From contig JAAAUF010000025.1 in the NCBI GenBank assembly GCA_015499985.1, positions 1 through 64,000 of the forward strand: DNA of 64,000 nt. The letters run 5' to 3'. The notes beneath the pieces were generated by a model that was not told where the DNA came from, did no database searches, and saw only the letters and a list, made by a program, of their open reading frames with translations. The DNA comes from Haplosporangium gracile (Eukaryota > Mortierellomycota > Mortierellomycetes > Mortierellales > Mortierellaceae). Of this stretch, positions 51,045-61,379 are shown piece by piece (within the stretch, counting starts at the first letter, position 1; every line of letters starts with the position of its first letter). The position numbers and the translations under genes are program-made.

Positions 51045-52553
51045 TTATTGCTTGTTATTGCTTTGTATCGCGAGGTGGGCAACATCATGTTGTTGAAAGA
51101 CAACTGCAATCTCGTCTACTGAACGTTCCTCCTCCGCCTCTGAAAAGTTGCCCACCACAGTCTTCAACTGCTTCCAGGACTGCACCATCCACTGTGCCTC
51201 CTTCATCCCCATCCTCGGCGAAGAGCCTCCAAACTCAAAGAACGTCAGTTTGCTTAGACTAGAGAGACGATCCAGCCCATCCGCCAGACACATACCCAAT
51301 CCGCCGTTGGTCACGTGAATTTGATCTTGTGCCTGAGGTTGGCATTCGGGATCAACACGACCTGGGCAGAGGGAGAGGTACTCCAGCTGGGTGAAGATGG
51401 ACAGTCGCTTCATTGCTTTGGTGGTCCAATCGGCAGGGTTGGTGTCGTCCTTGGAGATAAATGTGTCCAGGTGTCTGAGGTGTTGCTGACAAGCAAATGG
51501 TTGATGCCCTTGCTGCTTTCGATCCTCTGACGACCGGACAAAGTCCTTTAGGTGGATATATGGGCAACTGAATTCTTGCAGGCGAGGACATCTCGACAGC
51601 ACCTCCAGGGCCATAGCAGATGTGAACTCGTCACAACCAACAACGTCCAGGACCTCGAGTGATGCAAAGTGGCGCTCCTTCAGCTTGGAAAATGTGAGGG
51701 GTCCAAAAGAGCACTGTGACAAAACAAGTCTCCTGAGTAGTGGGAGCGAATCCATGACCGCCGCCATTTCCGTGTCCAGGTGAGTCAAACTCCTGAGCTC
51801 AAGGTCTGATAACCGTGTCCAAGTCTTTTGAGTAAGAGCCTCGTGGAACTGCAGCATCGGGGAGTCAAAGTGGTCGAGTGACCAGCAGAGACTGGTGAGA
51901 CCAGGACAGGCCATGATGAAAGCTAGCTGCTCCTCTGCAGAAAAGGGTTCCGTCCTTTGATGGTCCATCTTGAGATCCAAGTGTGTGACAAGAGGGAAGG
52001 CCAAGTCTTCGGGCAACGATGAAGACGGGGCGTGGAAGGACAGGCGGAGGTTCTCGAATCGACTACAGGCTTTCCAGAAGGCACTTGCTACTCTTTCGGT
52101 GACATTGAGGTCCTGAACTGTGAGAGATCTGGGCTGGTGCCATCCGGAGTAAACAGCGTCCCAGAAATCCTTGGTAGGCAATGATTGCCGGTCGATAATA
52201 AAGAGGTCTCTGATGGTTGGGTTGCGTTGAGCAAAGGTGGATGCACAGAGGAAGCTGTAGTCGTTGAGGAGGGAAAGAGAGGTGAGCCTTGAGAAGGTGA
52301 GGGTGTAATAAGAGGGGAGAAAAGTCCTTAGGGAGAGATGGTGGACATATTCTACTCTAGATTGGAGAGCCTTGAAGTGGACTTCGTGTTCTGAAGCGTC
52401 ATCCAGGGCAATGGATCTCCAGAGGATAGGGGTATAATTGCTGTAGAGGAGTGTTGAGGTTTGTATAGCTGCATAGAGGGACTCTCTGTCGAGGTGTTCT
52501 CCTATGTGAAAAAGGACCTCTGCTGGGAGAAGGAGTAGTTGTGCTGAAATCAT
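51045..52553 (-). CDS. F-box / leucine-rich-repeat-like protein
   Basis: Single exon, 502 aa from ATG 52,551-52,553. The frame is open 51 bp further but without ATG. Residues about 5-45 resemble an F-box: LLPAEVLFHIGEHLD, then ESLYAAIQTSTLLYSN and PILWRSIAL. The rest is a series of irregular leucine-rich segments, such as LTSLSLLNDYSF, LVTHLDLKMDHQ, LSDLELRSLTHLD, LRRLVLSQCSFG and LEVLDVVGCDEF, as in fungal FBXL-like proteins. F-box proteins recruit Skp1/cullin-1 ubiquitin ligases and choose substrates through the repeat domain. Such genes are greatly expanded in several basal fungi. The substrate is unknown. No signal peptide or membrane segment. Tail-adjacent to the decayed zinc-finger copy. 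Confidence 0.85.
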   Translation of the reverse strand: MISAQLLLLPAEVLFHIGEHLDRESLYAAIQTSTLLYSNYTPILWRSIALDDASEHEVHFKALQSRVEYVHHLSLRTFLPSYYTLTFSRLTSLSLLNDYSFLCASTFAQRNPTIRDLFIIDRQSLPTKDFWDAVYSGWHQPRSLTVQDLNVTERVASAFWKACSRFENLRLSFHAPSSSLPEDLAFPLVTHLDLKMDHQRTEPFSAEEQLAFIMACPGLTSLCWSLDHFDSPMLQFHEALTQKTWTRLSDLELRSLTHLDTEMAAVMDSLPLLRRLVLSQCSFGPLTFSKLKERHFASLEVLDVVGCDEFTSAMALEVLSRCPRLQEFSCPYIHLKDFVRSSEDRKQQGHQPFACQQHLRHLDTFISKDDTNPADWTTKAMKRLSIFTQLEYLSLCPGRVDPECQPQAQDQIHVTNGGLGMCLADGLDRLSSLSKLTFFEFGGSSPRMGMKEAQWMVQSWKQLKTVVGNFSEAEEERSVDEIAVVFQQHDVAHLAIQSNNKQ

Positions 52554-53885
52554 TTCGCAGTTGTTGTTGTTGTTGTTGTGTGCTGAATGAGAATGTGGAA
52601 TCAAAAAGTGAATGGGATGTGATGGAGGGAATGAAGAGGAAGTTGAGATGAGGAGGTAGAAAGTTGATGAAGAAGAAGAGAAAAAGGAGCAGCTAGGAAC
52701 CAGGTTTTATTTAGTATGTGCTAGTGCCTGACAGGATGACTGATAAAGTGGCTGCGCCCGAGACGGCCTGTAATTGGTTGATTCAAAATGAGGCCTATCA
52801 ATCTCTGGCGTTCTCGGCCTGTCCAGCTCCCGGATAGCCACCGTACCTGTCACTTACGGGCTATTGTAGAGAGATTAGAGATTAGAGATTAGTGGCAGCG
52901 TTAAGGGAAAGGTTGCCGACCAAGCCTCCTCAAAAAGACTGAGAGCCTGGCCTTGCTTGGACGAAAAGGAAGGTCAGGAACAAAATAATGAAAAAACGTA
53001 TCACCAAAGAATAGGGGTCTCTACACCCATGCATGCCTCTTTTCCCTGTTGGTAACTCCTCGACAAATCAACATGGACATGCAGGGTGGAATTGTGAAAA
53101 TAAACCTTCTTTTCACCCGCCACCATTTGTCCTTTTCCCTTCGTGTCCCATGGCCAAGGTAAACCAAAGGGTGGAAGGTGAATATTAAGTTGGCTGGATC
53201 TAAACCATGCTGCATGCTCGTCATTGTTTTGCTTGTGGTAAAAAAGGGACACCCGTTTTTTGACACACCCTGGTCAAGTGCATACGAATTTCATTCTCTT
53301 TTTTGTTTTTTTCTTTATCCATACGTCCATCTCGATCGCCAGATACAAACAAAGAAACCATGTCATGCCAACTACCACAACTGAGGCAACTGAGGCAACT
53401 GAGGCAACTGAGGCAACAGGGCTATCTATACTAGCATGACTAATTGAAGCAAAGAATGAAAGGACGTAAAGGAGACAAAAAAAAGGCGTCAATGACGGTT
53501 GGGTCGCTTTAGTGGGCTGGAATCCCTTGCACCATACTTTCATAAAAAACCTTGAACTCGTCTTTTTTCCCGCCGTCAGCTTTAGGTCCTTTGTTTTTTA
53601 TTGTTTTGGTTCAAATACTATTTTTCCGAAGCGGAATCAACTTTTTCGTCCCTTCATCACTCTTTTTTTTTTTTTTTTTTTTTTTACTCATCACTCTCTC
53701 TTCCTCATTCCTACTCTTCCATTCCGCTTGCCCCTTTTGTCGTCCTTTTCCTTCTTCGTCCGTCCTTTGTGGCTATTGCTTTACCGTCACCTTACCTCTT
53801 CCTTCCATTTTTTTTATTACACTATCGCCCTTCTCTCCACTAAGCACCCTCATTTTCAACTCAAAAGCCTTTTTCTGAAACAATT
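52554..53885. other. Divergent intergenic region; upstream of single-pass protein 1
   Basis: Between an F-box gene (minus) and the single-pass gene (plus). The part at 53,140-53,300 resembles 55,390-55,560 upstream of the second copy. Holds a 9-bp tandem repeat at 53,378-53,417 and a 20-T run near 53,670. Confidence 0.5.
53378..53417 (+). repeat. 9-bp tandem repeat, 4.4 copies
   Basis: CAACTGAGG repeated four times and followed by CAAC. Confidence 0.9.
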
Positions 53886-54809
53886 ATGGCCTTCAGACCA
53901 GTCCCACGGCCACCAGTCCCAAAACCAGCCCCCAAACCAGCCCCGGCCCCAAAGCCCATTCCCATCCCTGTACCACGTCCCAACCCAGCCAGACCACCAC
54001 CCATCATCATCGTCCCTGGCCCCAATCCAGGCCAACCTGCTCGACCATGCAATACCTATTCTGGTACCCAAACAGACGATCCCTACGCATGCCCGACTTC
54101 AGGACCAATCCCATTAGATGGCAGCTCATCTAGTTCTCGTAAAAACACGGGTGCCATTGTTGGAGGTGTGATGGGAGGGCTGTTGGCGCTGGTTGCGTTG
54201 ATTGTTGGAGGGTTCGTTCTTGCGCGGTGGAGGAGGAGACGACAGGAAATGAATGATGCTATAGCGTATTACAGTACTGAACCACGTTCGATAACTCAGA
54301 GTAAGGCTGTGGACGATCCTAATGGTACTGGAGTTGGAATTGCTGCCGCTGCTGTTGGTTCAGCTGGTGTTGGTGCAGGTACTGGTGGTGCTGGTGGAAA
54401 CACAGAGTCGGAACAAGTCCAAGCTCGGTCTATGGCACTACCTCCTGCCCCCGCTTCCCCGGCAACGATCGTTGGTCCTTTTCCCGAATCAAGGTTGTCA
54501 GATTCCAAAGAACATGTGGTCGAGAAGGAGGATGCAAAAGGTTCGGCTTCTTCTCCGAGTACAGGTCGACCTGTGACGCCTGCTGGGATTCCTCTAAAAA
54601 TACCTTTTACTAGTCAACCCTTGTCGACAGTATCAACACTGTCCGTCAATACCATCAACGACAACAATAACGACACCACCACTGCAGCCGCCGTTAACAA
54701 CGACAGCGGCAATATCCCAGGGCCAAAGGAAGAGTGGACACCAGGGTCGTCAGCTGTCCCAGCGATTGTTGTTAACATCCCTTCATCATCATTAGCATCC
54801 CATCCTTGA
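53886..54809 (+). CDS. Single-pass membrane protein with Pro-rich N-terminus, copy 1
   Basis: 307 aa, single exon. Residues 1-55 are almost all Pro, Lys, Arg and small residues (PKPAPKPAPAPKPIPIPVP), followed by RPPPIIIVPGPNPG and a two-Cys loop (CNTYSGTQTDDPYAC). One helix at about 88-113 (AIVGGVMGGLLALVALIVGG) is followed at once by ARWRRRRQ, so by the positive-inside rule the C-terminus is cytosolic. The tail is Ser/Pro/Gly/Asn-rich and ends with GPKEEWTPG and hydrophobic residues. There is no cleavable signal peptide, so the N-terminus would have to be exported by a reverse signal anchor (inference). Family unknown; the shape is reminiscent of wall-stress sensors, but there is no WSC domain. 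Copy 2 lies 1.2 kb downstream. Confidence 0.8.
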   Translation: MAFRPVPRPPVPKPAPKPAPAPKPIPIPVPRPNPARPPPIIIVPGPNPGQPARPCNTYSGTQTDDPYACPTSGPIPLDGSSSSSRKNTGAIVGGVMGGLLALVALIVGGFVLARWRRRRQEMNDAIAYYSTEPRSITQSKAVDDPNGTGVGIAAAAVGSAGVGAGTGGAGGNTESEQVQARSMALPPAPASPATIVGPFPESRLSDSKEHVVEKEDAKGSASSPSTGRPVTPAGIPLKIPFTSQPLSTVSTLSVNTINDNNNDTTTAAAVNNDSGNIPGPKEEWTPGSSAVPAIVVNIPSSSLASHP

Positions 54810-56047
54810 ACAATATATCTCAATACATATATCACAATTTAGCATTAATATTTCTTTCTCTTTTCTTCATTCCTCAGATAGCTACTCTGAATTGACCCTT
54901 TATCGTCTTCTGTATGCTTGCGGCATGAATAAGAAAGCACTATTTTTTCCTTCTGTCTGTTTTTCCTTTTAAGCAAAAAGCGCGTTTTTGGATCCCTCTT
55001 TGAGTGTGGTTAGGATGGTTGTTGCCCCCCTGAAGGAGACAGCGCTCATGGATTGGTGACGTATAAGGTAGTAAATGCGACTTTCTTCCCTTAGAAGGCG
55101 CTGAGAGGAGAACGATACGCTGGACTTGAAGTGTGGCGGTGCAGCCTTAAGTTGTTCGGTTCTTTGTTGATGACAAAAAAGAGCCTGGGCTTGTCGATTG
55201 GGGAGGGTAGTAATAACAAAAAAAGAAAGACCAAAAAAATAAAAACAAAGAAAAGGGGTGTGACTTTCTCCATTCATGCCCTATTTGCTCCTCGGTAAAT
55301 CCCACAAACCATGCAAGGTCGACAAACACCTTTTTTTTTTCACTCGCCATCCATTATAAACTTGCTCACACCCCTTTCTCCTCCATCATATCTCATGACA
55401 TGGGTCAAGCCGAAGGGTGCAAGATTGAGAGTTGAATGATGGTTTATATATCCATGATGCACGCTTGTAATTGTTTGCTCAAGTGGTACAAGGGAAACTT
55501 GCTTTTTTAGATTCATCGGTGACACCATGCTCACTTGCATTTGAATTTAATTATTCTACTTACCATGGGATCGACGATGCAGACAAAGAAGGAGAACCAA
55601 CAGAACCAGTAGGACCGACAACCCCAAAGATAGCGAGAAGAAAATAAAGAGAGCCAATGACGGATAACGCATTGTCTGCTGGATTTGACACTAGCACCAC
55701 ATAGCTTCATGAAGAGTTAGCTTTTTACTTCCCGTCTAGACTTACCTTTGTCCTTGTTGTTGTTGTTGTTGTTATTTTCCTTTCAGGTATTTATATCTTT
55801 GAAGTGAGAATAGCCTTCATTTTCTTCAACACTTTGTATTTCTTCTCTTCCACATCCTCACTCCTATATTCCCCCCGCTATTTTGCTTTCCTTTTTTCTC
55901 TCTTCTTTGTTTGCTCTCAGTTGTTCTGCTTCTTCCCTCCATTTTTCACTACACCACCCTATTTCTAAAACAAATTCAGCCAAGCATCCTACTTTTTTCA
56001 AACCAAAAAATCCCCTTTCATTTTTTTAATTTAACTGGAACATAATC
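54810..56047. other. Spacer between the single-pass paralogues
   Basis: The 3' flank of copy 1 (CTTCATTCCTCAGATA at about 54,865) resembles that of copy 2. The promoter part at 55,390-55,560 resembles that of copy 1. A minus-strand ORF of about 100 codons (54,969-55,277) has no support. Confidence 0.5.
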
Positions 56048-56896
56048 ATGGCTCCTCCTAGACCAACTCCCAAACCAACTCCCAAACCAACTCCCAAACC
56101 AACTCCCAAACCAACTCCCAGACTAGTCCCCGTCCCCGTCAGCTCTCCACCAAGACGTCCACCTGTCATCATCATCAACCCCGGAACTGGCTCCTCCCGG
56201 AATTCAACTTGTTACAGGCCAGACAACACCTACTCCTGCGCTATTGATGTTACTCGGAAAAAGAAAAATGATGGCCGCATTATTGGTATTGTTTTCGGAG
56301 TCCTGGCAGGGGTGACCTTGCTAATTGTTGCAGTAGTTCATTTTAAAAGGAGGAGGGAGAGACGACGAGCATTGAAGGAGCGAGCCATGATGGAGACGGA
56401 GGGCAAGCCTGTTGACGATCTCGATGATGTTGTGGGTGCTGCTTTTGGTACAGTTGGTAGTCGTGCAGTTGTTGATAGTGTTGATGGTGGTACTGATGGA
56501 GTTTCAGAGATGAAACAGATCCAAGCCCGGTCAATTGCACCGCCTCTTGTTGCTCCTGCCTACCCAATGCCGACCGCTAGTCCGTTCCCCGTTCCAGCGT
56601 CTTCAGAGTTCAAAGAGTATGTGGATCAGAAGGTGGAGGTGGGAGGGGTGTCTTGTCTTCCAGTATCAGGTCGGCCTGAGTCTCCAGCTGAGGTTCCTCC
56701 CACAGTACCTTATACAAATCAACCCTCGTGGATGGTATCCACACTGCCTACCGACAACGCCAACAATAACAATAACAGCGCTACTGCCACCGCCACCGCC
56801 AATAGAAATATAGCGGGGCCAAAGGAAGAGTGGACACCAGAGTCCTTTCCTGGCCCTTCTGTTGTTGCTGACGTCCCTTCTTCATTAAAGCATTAG
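56048..56896 (+). CDS. Single-pass membrane protein with Pro-rich N-terminus, copy 2
   Basis: 282 aa, single exon. It starts MAPPRP, followed by about five PTPK units encoded by a 12-bp tandem repeat, then RRPPVIIINPGTG and a two-Cys loop (CYRPDNTYSC) in the place of the copy 1 loop. The helix (IIGIVFGVLAGVTLLIVAVV, about 92-112) is followed by the basic stretch FKRRRERRRALKER. The tail shares QIQARSIAPP, SGRPESPAE, YTNQPS, an Asn run and GPKEEWTPE with copy 1. The spacing of all elements is kept, which supports translation of both. Function unknown; a cell-surface or septal sensor or adaptor is one possibility. The order ectodomain, helix, basic stop and conserved C-terminal EEWTP motif suggests a cytosolic partner. 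Confidence 0.8.
   Translation: MAPPRPTPKPTPKPTPKPTPKPTPRLVPVPVSSPPRRPPVIIINPGTGSSRNSTCYRPDNTYSCAIDVTRKKKNDGRIIGIVFGVLAGVTLLIVAVVHFKRRRERRRALKERAMMETEGKPVDDLDDVVGAAFGTVGSRAVVDSVDGGTDGVSEMKQIQARSIAPPLVAPAYPMPTASPFPVPASSEFKEYVDQKVEVGGVSCLPVSGRPESPAEVPPTVPYTNQPSWMVSTLPTDNANNNNNSATATATANRNIAGPKEEWTPESFPGPSVVADVPSSLKH
56063..56122 (+). repeat. 12-bp tandem repeat encoding Pro-Thr-Pro-Lys
   Basis: CCAACTCCCAAA repeated about five times, nearly without mismatch, inside copy 2. Copy 1 has Pro-Ala-Pro-Lys codons at the same place without perfect repetition. Confidence 0.9.
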
Positions 56897-57273
56897 CATC
56901 TCGCTGTTGAACATTAGTTTGTACATATTTTAAATAGCAACTCCTACCTTTCTCTTCATTCTTCAGATATTACCGTTCATCAGTTGGTCTTTACCTTCTT
57001 TCACGAATAAAACCAAGTTCGTATGCATGCATTTTGTCTGTCTGCAAGTAATGTGAACGCGCTTTTTTTTTTTTTTGCTCAATTTTGTGACGTATAGGTG
57101 TGTGAGTATAGTACGTGCGACAAGAAAGCCTTCCTCTCTTGGAAGGAGAAGAGAAGGAGACAAAGACAAGAACGAGAGACGTTGGACCATTGACCATCAC
57201 GCTTGTTCTTTCTCTTCATACCCGTCCTTCTTTCCCTTCACATCCTCCGCCAACAAACAACACAACAACGGCC
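56897..57273. other. 3' flank of single-pass copy 2 and leader of the capping-protein gene
   Basis: Contains CTTCATTCTTCAGATA like copy 1, a T run at about 57,063-57,075, and the leader of the next gene. No TATA box is clear. Confidence 0.4.
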
Positions 57274-58819
57274 ATGGTAAACAACAAACAACAAACAAGC
57301 ACACCCATACACACACACTCCATCTGTCATTCCTCGCATGACACCCCTTTCTTCACTCCAACCTGCGCTCACTCTTGTGCTCCTGACTGAGAACTTTCTT
57401 CCACCCAAACATTCATGGTCTCCTTCACACCAACTAACAAAAGCTTACCATCTACTCCAATGCTAGGCTGACCAAGAACAACAGTTGGATTGCGCACTCG
57501 ACCTGATGCGTCGCCTGCCTCCCCAGAACACCGAGGAGAACCTGGCCTCGCTCATGACTCTCCTCCCCGAACTCACCGAGGACCTTCTTTCATCCATCGA
57601 CCAGCCCCTCAAGGTCCAGACTTGTGAAAAGACTGGAAAGGAATACTTGCTTTGTGACTATAACCGCGATAGTAACAGTTATCGGTAAGGAAGATCACTG
57701 TTTTGAATTCGCATTTTTTTTTCGCGAATTGCTTCAGGAATATGTGTCAGGAGGATGACTTGATTATTCAGGAACGATACTTGCCAGGTTTAGACCTCAG
57801 CAAATGGTACAAAGACACATTGCAGGCGATATGTTCTCGAAGACACCTTAGACAGAAACATATCCTGCAGGATTATACCTCAAAAACGAAGAAAAAAGAT
57901 CATTCAAGCGCTAACGTGTCTCTTCTTTCTTTGTACTTTGGTATGTGGGATAAATGTAACTAACAGCTCGCCTTGGTCGAACGAGTTCAGTCCTCCTTTG
58001 TCTGATGCCACCTACCCTTCCGCCAAGCTCCGCAAGCTGGAGATTGCTGCTAACGATGCCTTTGACACCTACAGAGAACTCTACTTTGAGGGAGGAGTTT
58101 CGTCCGCTTACTTTTGGGATCTCGATGACGGTGCCTTTGCCGGAGTTGTCCTCATCAAGAAGAGTATGTTCGAATGGTTTCAATGTGGATTGTATATCAC
58201 ATATAGACGTGATTATTTGTGGTTTCAATGCCACCATTTCTCCATTTGAAGATTTACTGACATTCCGATCAAACTTTATACGTAATGCTTTAGTTGGCGA
58301 TGGAAAGGGAAGGACAAAGGGAGCATGGGACAGCATCCACATTTTCGAGGTGCAGGAGAAGGCCCGTAACGCTCACTACAAACTCACATCAACCGTCATG
58401 CTCTATATGCTCAGCAGCAAGGACGAATTGGGCGACATGAACCTCTCAGGAAGCATGACCCGTCAGGTACGAACGATTCTCTCGGTTGCTACTAGCATCA
58501 GTTCGATTGCAGAGACAGTTGATATATCAAACTACGTCGAATCTAACGTGACACTTCTTACTTTCGGCCTTTCGAAAACGACAACAAATAGGCGGAGATG
58601 GATGGCACTGTCGATGACCCATCGATGCACATTGCCAACATTGGCAGGATGATCGAGGATATGGAGACGAAAATGCGCCATCTGTTGAAGGATGTGTACT
58701 TTGGTAAGACCAAGGATACTGTCAATGACTTGCGCTCGATCGAGTCGTTGGCCAAGGTGCGAAAACAGCAGGAGCTTCAGCGGGAGATTGCAAGCAAGTT
58801 GCAGGCACGTCAGCAATAG
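57274..58819 (+). CDS. cap2: F-actin-capping protein subunit beta
   Basis: Five exons: 57274-57276 (ATG only), 57467-57684, 57967-58163, 58294-58466 and 58592-58819. Together they encode 272 aa, the normal length. Hallmark blocks are [103 protein letters not shown] and [15 protein letters not shown]. It heterodimerises with the alpha subunit, caps actin filament barbed ends and is found at cortical patches and in dynactin-like assemblies. The last 25 residues are the amphipathic tentacle that grips actin ([20 protein letters not shown]). Exon 1 as a bare ATG is inferred from an in-frame TAG directly before exon 2, a TAG acceptor at 57,466 with a branch-like CTAAC, and GTAAAC after the ATG at 57,274. 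All junctions are in phase. Confidence 0.95.
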
Positions 58820-61096
58820 ACATGTCTTGTCTTTTGCTGTTGGCAAAGGCGCCTCATTGCACAGAGATCTAGGACGTACCTCTCTAATATGATACGCGCT
58901 AACTATCATTAAAAAAAGACCACATGTTGAAGTGGATACTATGCACAATGGATACTCGGTCTTTTTGGGCGTGACCGATCGTTTTTTGTTTTATTATTGT
59001 GAGCACCTCGCAGGAAATTTAACAAAAAGGAAAGACAATCGTCTAAACAGACGTCTTCAGCTCGATTATTTTCTTTTTGCAAGCGCATGACAACGATGAT
59101 GATAGTTGACTATTTAGAGGACACAAAGAAGAGCGGGAAAAAGGGAAAAAAAATGAGAATTCTTAAATCGAAAACAGCCCCGCCCTTCAAATGCATAAGG
59201 TTGTGGTGTGCGTGTGGCTGAACTGATCTGGGACTTTCGGAGTTTGTGCCTAAGCCTCGTCCGTCATTCTCCAACCTATGACATCCTTTTCCCTCCTTTG
59301 TTTGCATGCACACACCCCACCCTCGCTCCCTCTCTATTCCCGACGCATGCATCATAGCTGTGCTGTTCGCTGTGCCATTAGGCTGGCACCGGCCAGGGGG
59401 TTTTCTCTACTGACGCCATAGAGGGAGGGAGTTCATCTCGGTCATCTCGGTCATCTCTCATTCACATTGTCTTATTTCTTTTGTTTGCATACACATCACC
59501 AACACTCTCTAACAATAGTTCTTTCTGGCAAAGTAGAGAGCGAATGCTGAGGCAGGAAGGGCAAGGATTGGCCATTAGAGCTATTGTAGAAGCAGTAATA
59601 ATAACTGATAGGATGTAATCATATCTTGACGTCTTTACCTACTTACTTATTCATATCATCACCTTGTCTGAAACTGTGCCTGGATTATCTATTTGTCACC
59701 TAATAGTCTCAATGATGTCCTGTATGTGTCTCGTTTTATTTGTCAGCCAAATGGAGACGCCAATGGATACGAAAAAGAAAGAAAAGAAAAAAAGGAATGG
59801 GCGAAGACTTGGGGGAGAAATGTTTTCAGCCTTCTTGCTTACGAAAATCTACTAGACTTTCCCTCTCTTTGCTTTCCGAGCACAAGCACTGTATGTACAC
59901 CATTTCCTTTTTCGCGTATTTTTTTTTTTTCTTTACGGCGGCTCTCACTCCTCACTTTATTTTTTTTTTGTCCCTTGCCGCCTGTCTCTATCCATTTTTA
60001 CCCATTTTTTCTAACGTTCATATTTATTTGTCACACAACAGTCCTACTGCGTCTGTATGATATTCGTTGATGATGATATTTGCGCTTCTTGTCTTGGATT
60101 TGGTTTGCTTGGTATTCTCGTGCGCATACCTATATCATAGTATCTCGAGTCATTTGTTGTTGTTTTTTTTTCGTTTCTGTTTCCCGCACCGCCACCTCTC
60201 AACCTTGATGTCCACTTCATTCCCATCTCCGCCCTTTCGTCCCGTCACAGCCTCTATCCAATCTCCTCACGACACCCTACCTTCAATATGCAGAGGGTAA
60301 GAGTCGATGCTACAAAGTAACAGCTTCCATGAAAATGTTCTACTCTGCTAAGGAAAAAAAAAATAAATAATTGTGAGCCCATTTGTGTCTTCTGAAATGG
60401 GTAAGCCAAAAAAGACAAGGGGAAAAAAGAAGGCTGTTGATGATTTGTCGACTGTGGATGGGGGTCATGCGTGTGGTGGTGGTGGTGGTAGGGGTAGCGG
60501 TGGGTAATTGTGGTTAATTATGATGGGGTGGGATAGGGTTCGGAGTAAGAGCATTGTTCTGTTTGAGTTGATTATAGAGGATCTTATTTTGTAAAAAGGA
60601 ATGAAGGAAGGAGGGAAGGTATGAAAGGAACGAGGGAAAGAAAAGAAAGGAGGGATGGAGGGAAGGAAGGAAGGAGGGATAAATGCAGGTGTAGCGTCAA
60701 CGCGATCTGTCCATACTGTTTTCACAGACCAACCCCCACATAACATCATCTTCATAAATTGGGGTTGATGAGGGAAGATGAGGGAAGAGGAGGGAGAGGG
60801 GATGAGAGGGAAGGGAAAGGGAACGCAAAGGGAACGCAAAGGAAAGGTCAGGATTGGTTCATGCCCATGCCCTACTGTGAGTGTGCGCTCACCAGCGAAC
60901 GATGTCACATCACAATTTATGATTGTTTTCATTTATTTTTGTGCTATTCATTTGTTCCCTTCTTTTTTTCTTTATTGGCAGATGACAAAATAACGGGGGA
61001 GTAGTATGGCACAAACAACTAACAGCATCAAAGGTGCATTCCACGATGGAACCCTGGCAAAGCATGTCGGATAATCCAACAACAAAAAAAAAAAAG
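58820..61096. other. Intergenic, no gene recognised
   Basis: 2.3 kb. Holds a 10-bp triplet repeat (TCATCTCGG) near 59,432-59,458, T runs at 59,920-59,970 and a purine-rich stretch at 60,600-60,850 with AGGAAGG repeats. ORFs on both strands are low-complexity. Confidence 0.4.
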
Positions 61097-61103
61097 GTAT
61101 AAA
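61097..61103 (+). promoter_or_regulatory. TATA box of the 246-aa orphan gene
   Basis: TATAAAA directly after an A run, 277 bp before the ATG at 61,380, followed by a C/T-rich leader. Confidence 0.55.
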
Positions 61104-61379
61104 ACACCCTGGCTTCCTTTTTCCCTCTATTTTTGTTCTTCGTGCCTCTCTTCACCCCTATTAACTGCTCAATCCCTCTTACTCTTACTCTCTCAGCTTT
61201 CTCTAGCTCTCTATTATCTTACCTCATATCACTCATTCAGACACACCTACAGCCCTTAATTTCACAGCAGCACAACACGTCTCTCCATTCTTATCAACCT
61301 ACCCCCCTCCACCCACATACTCCCACTACCTTCCCTTTTTCTGTACCACCACAGCTGCAGCTACACCTCGTCAGTCACC

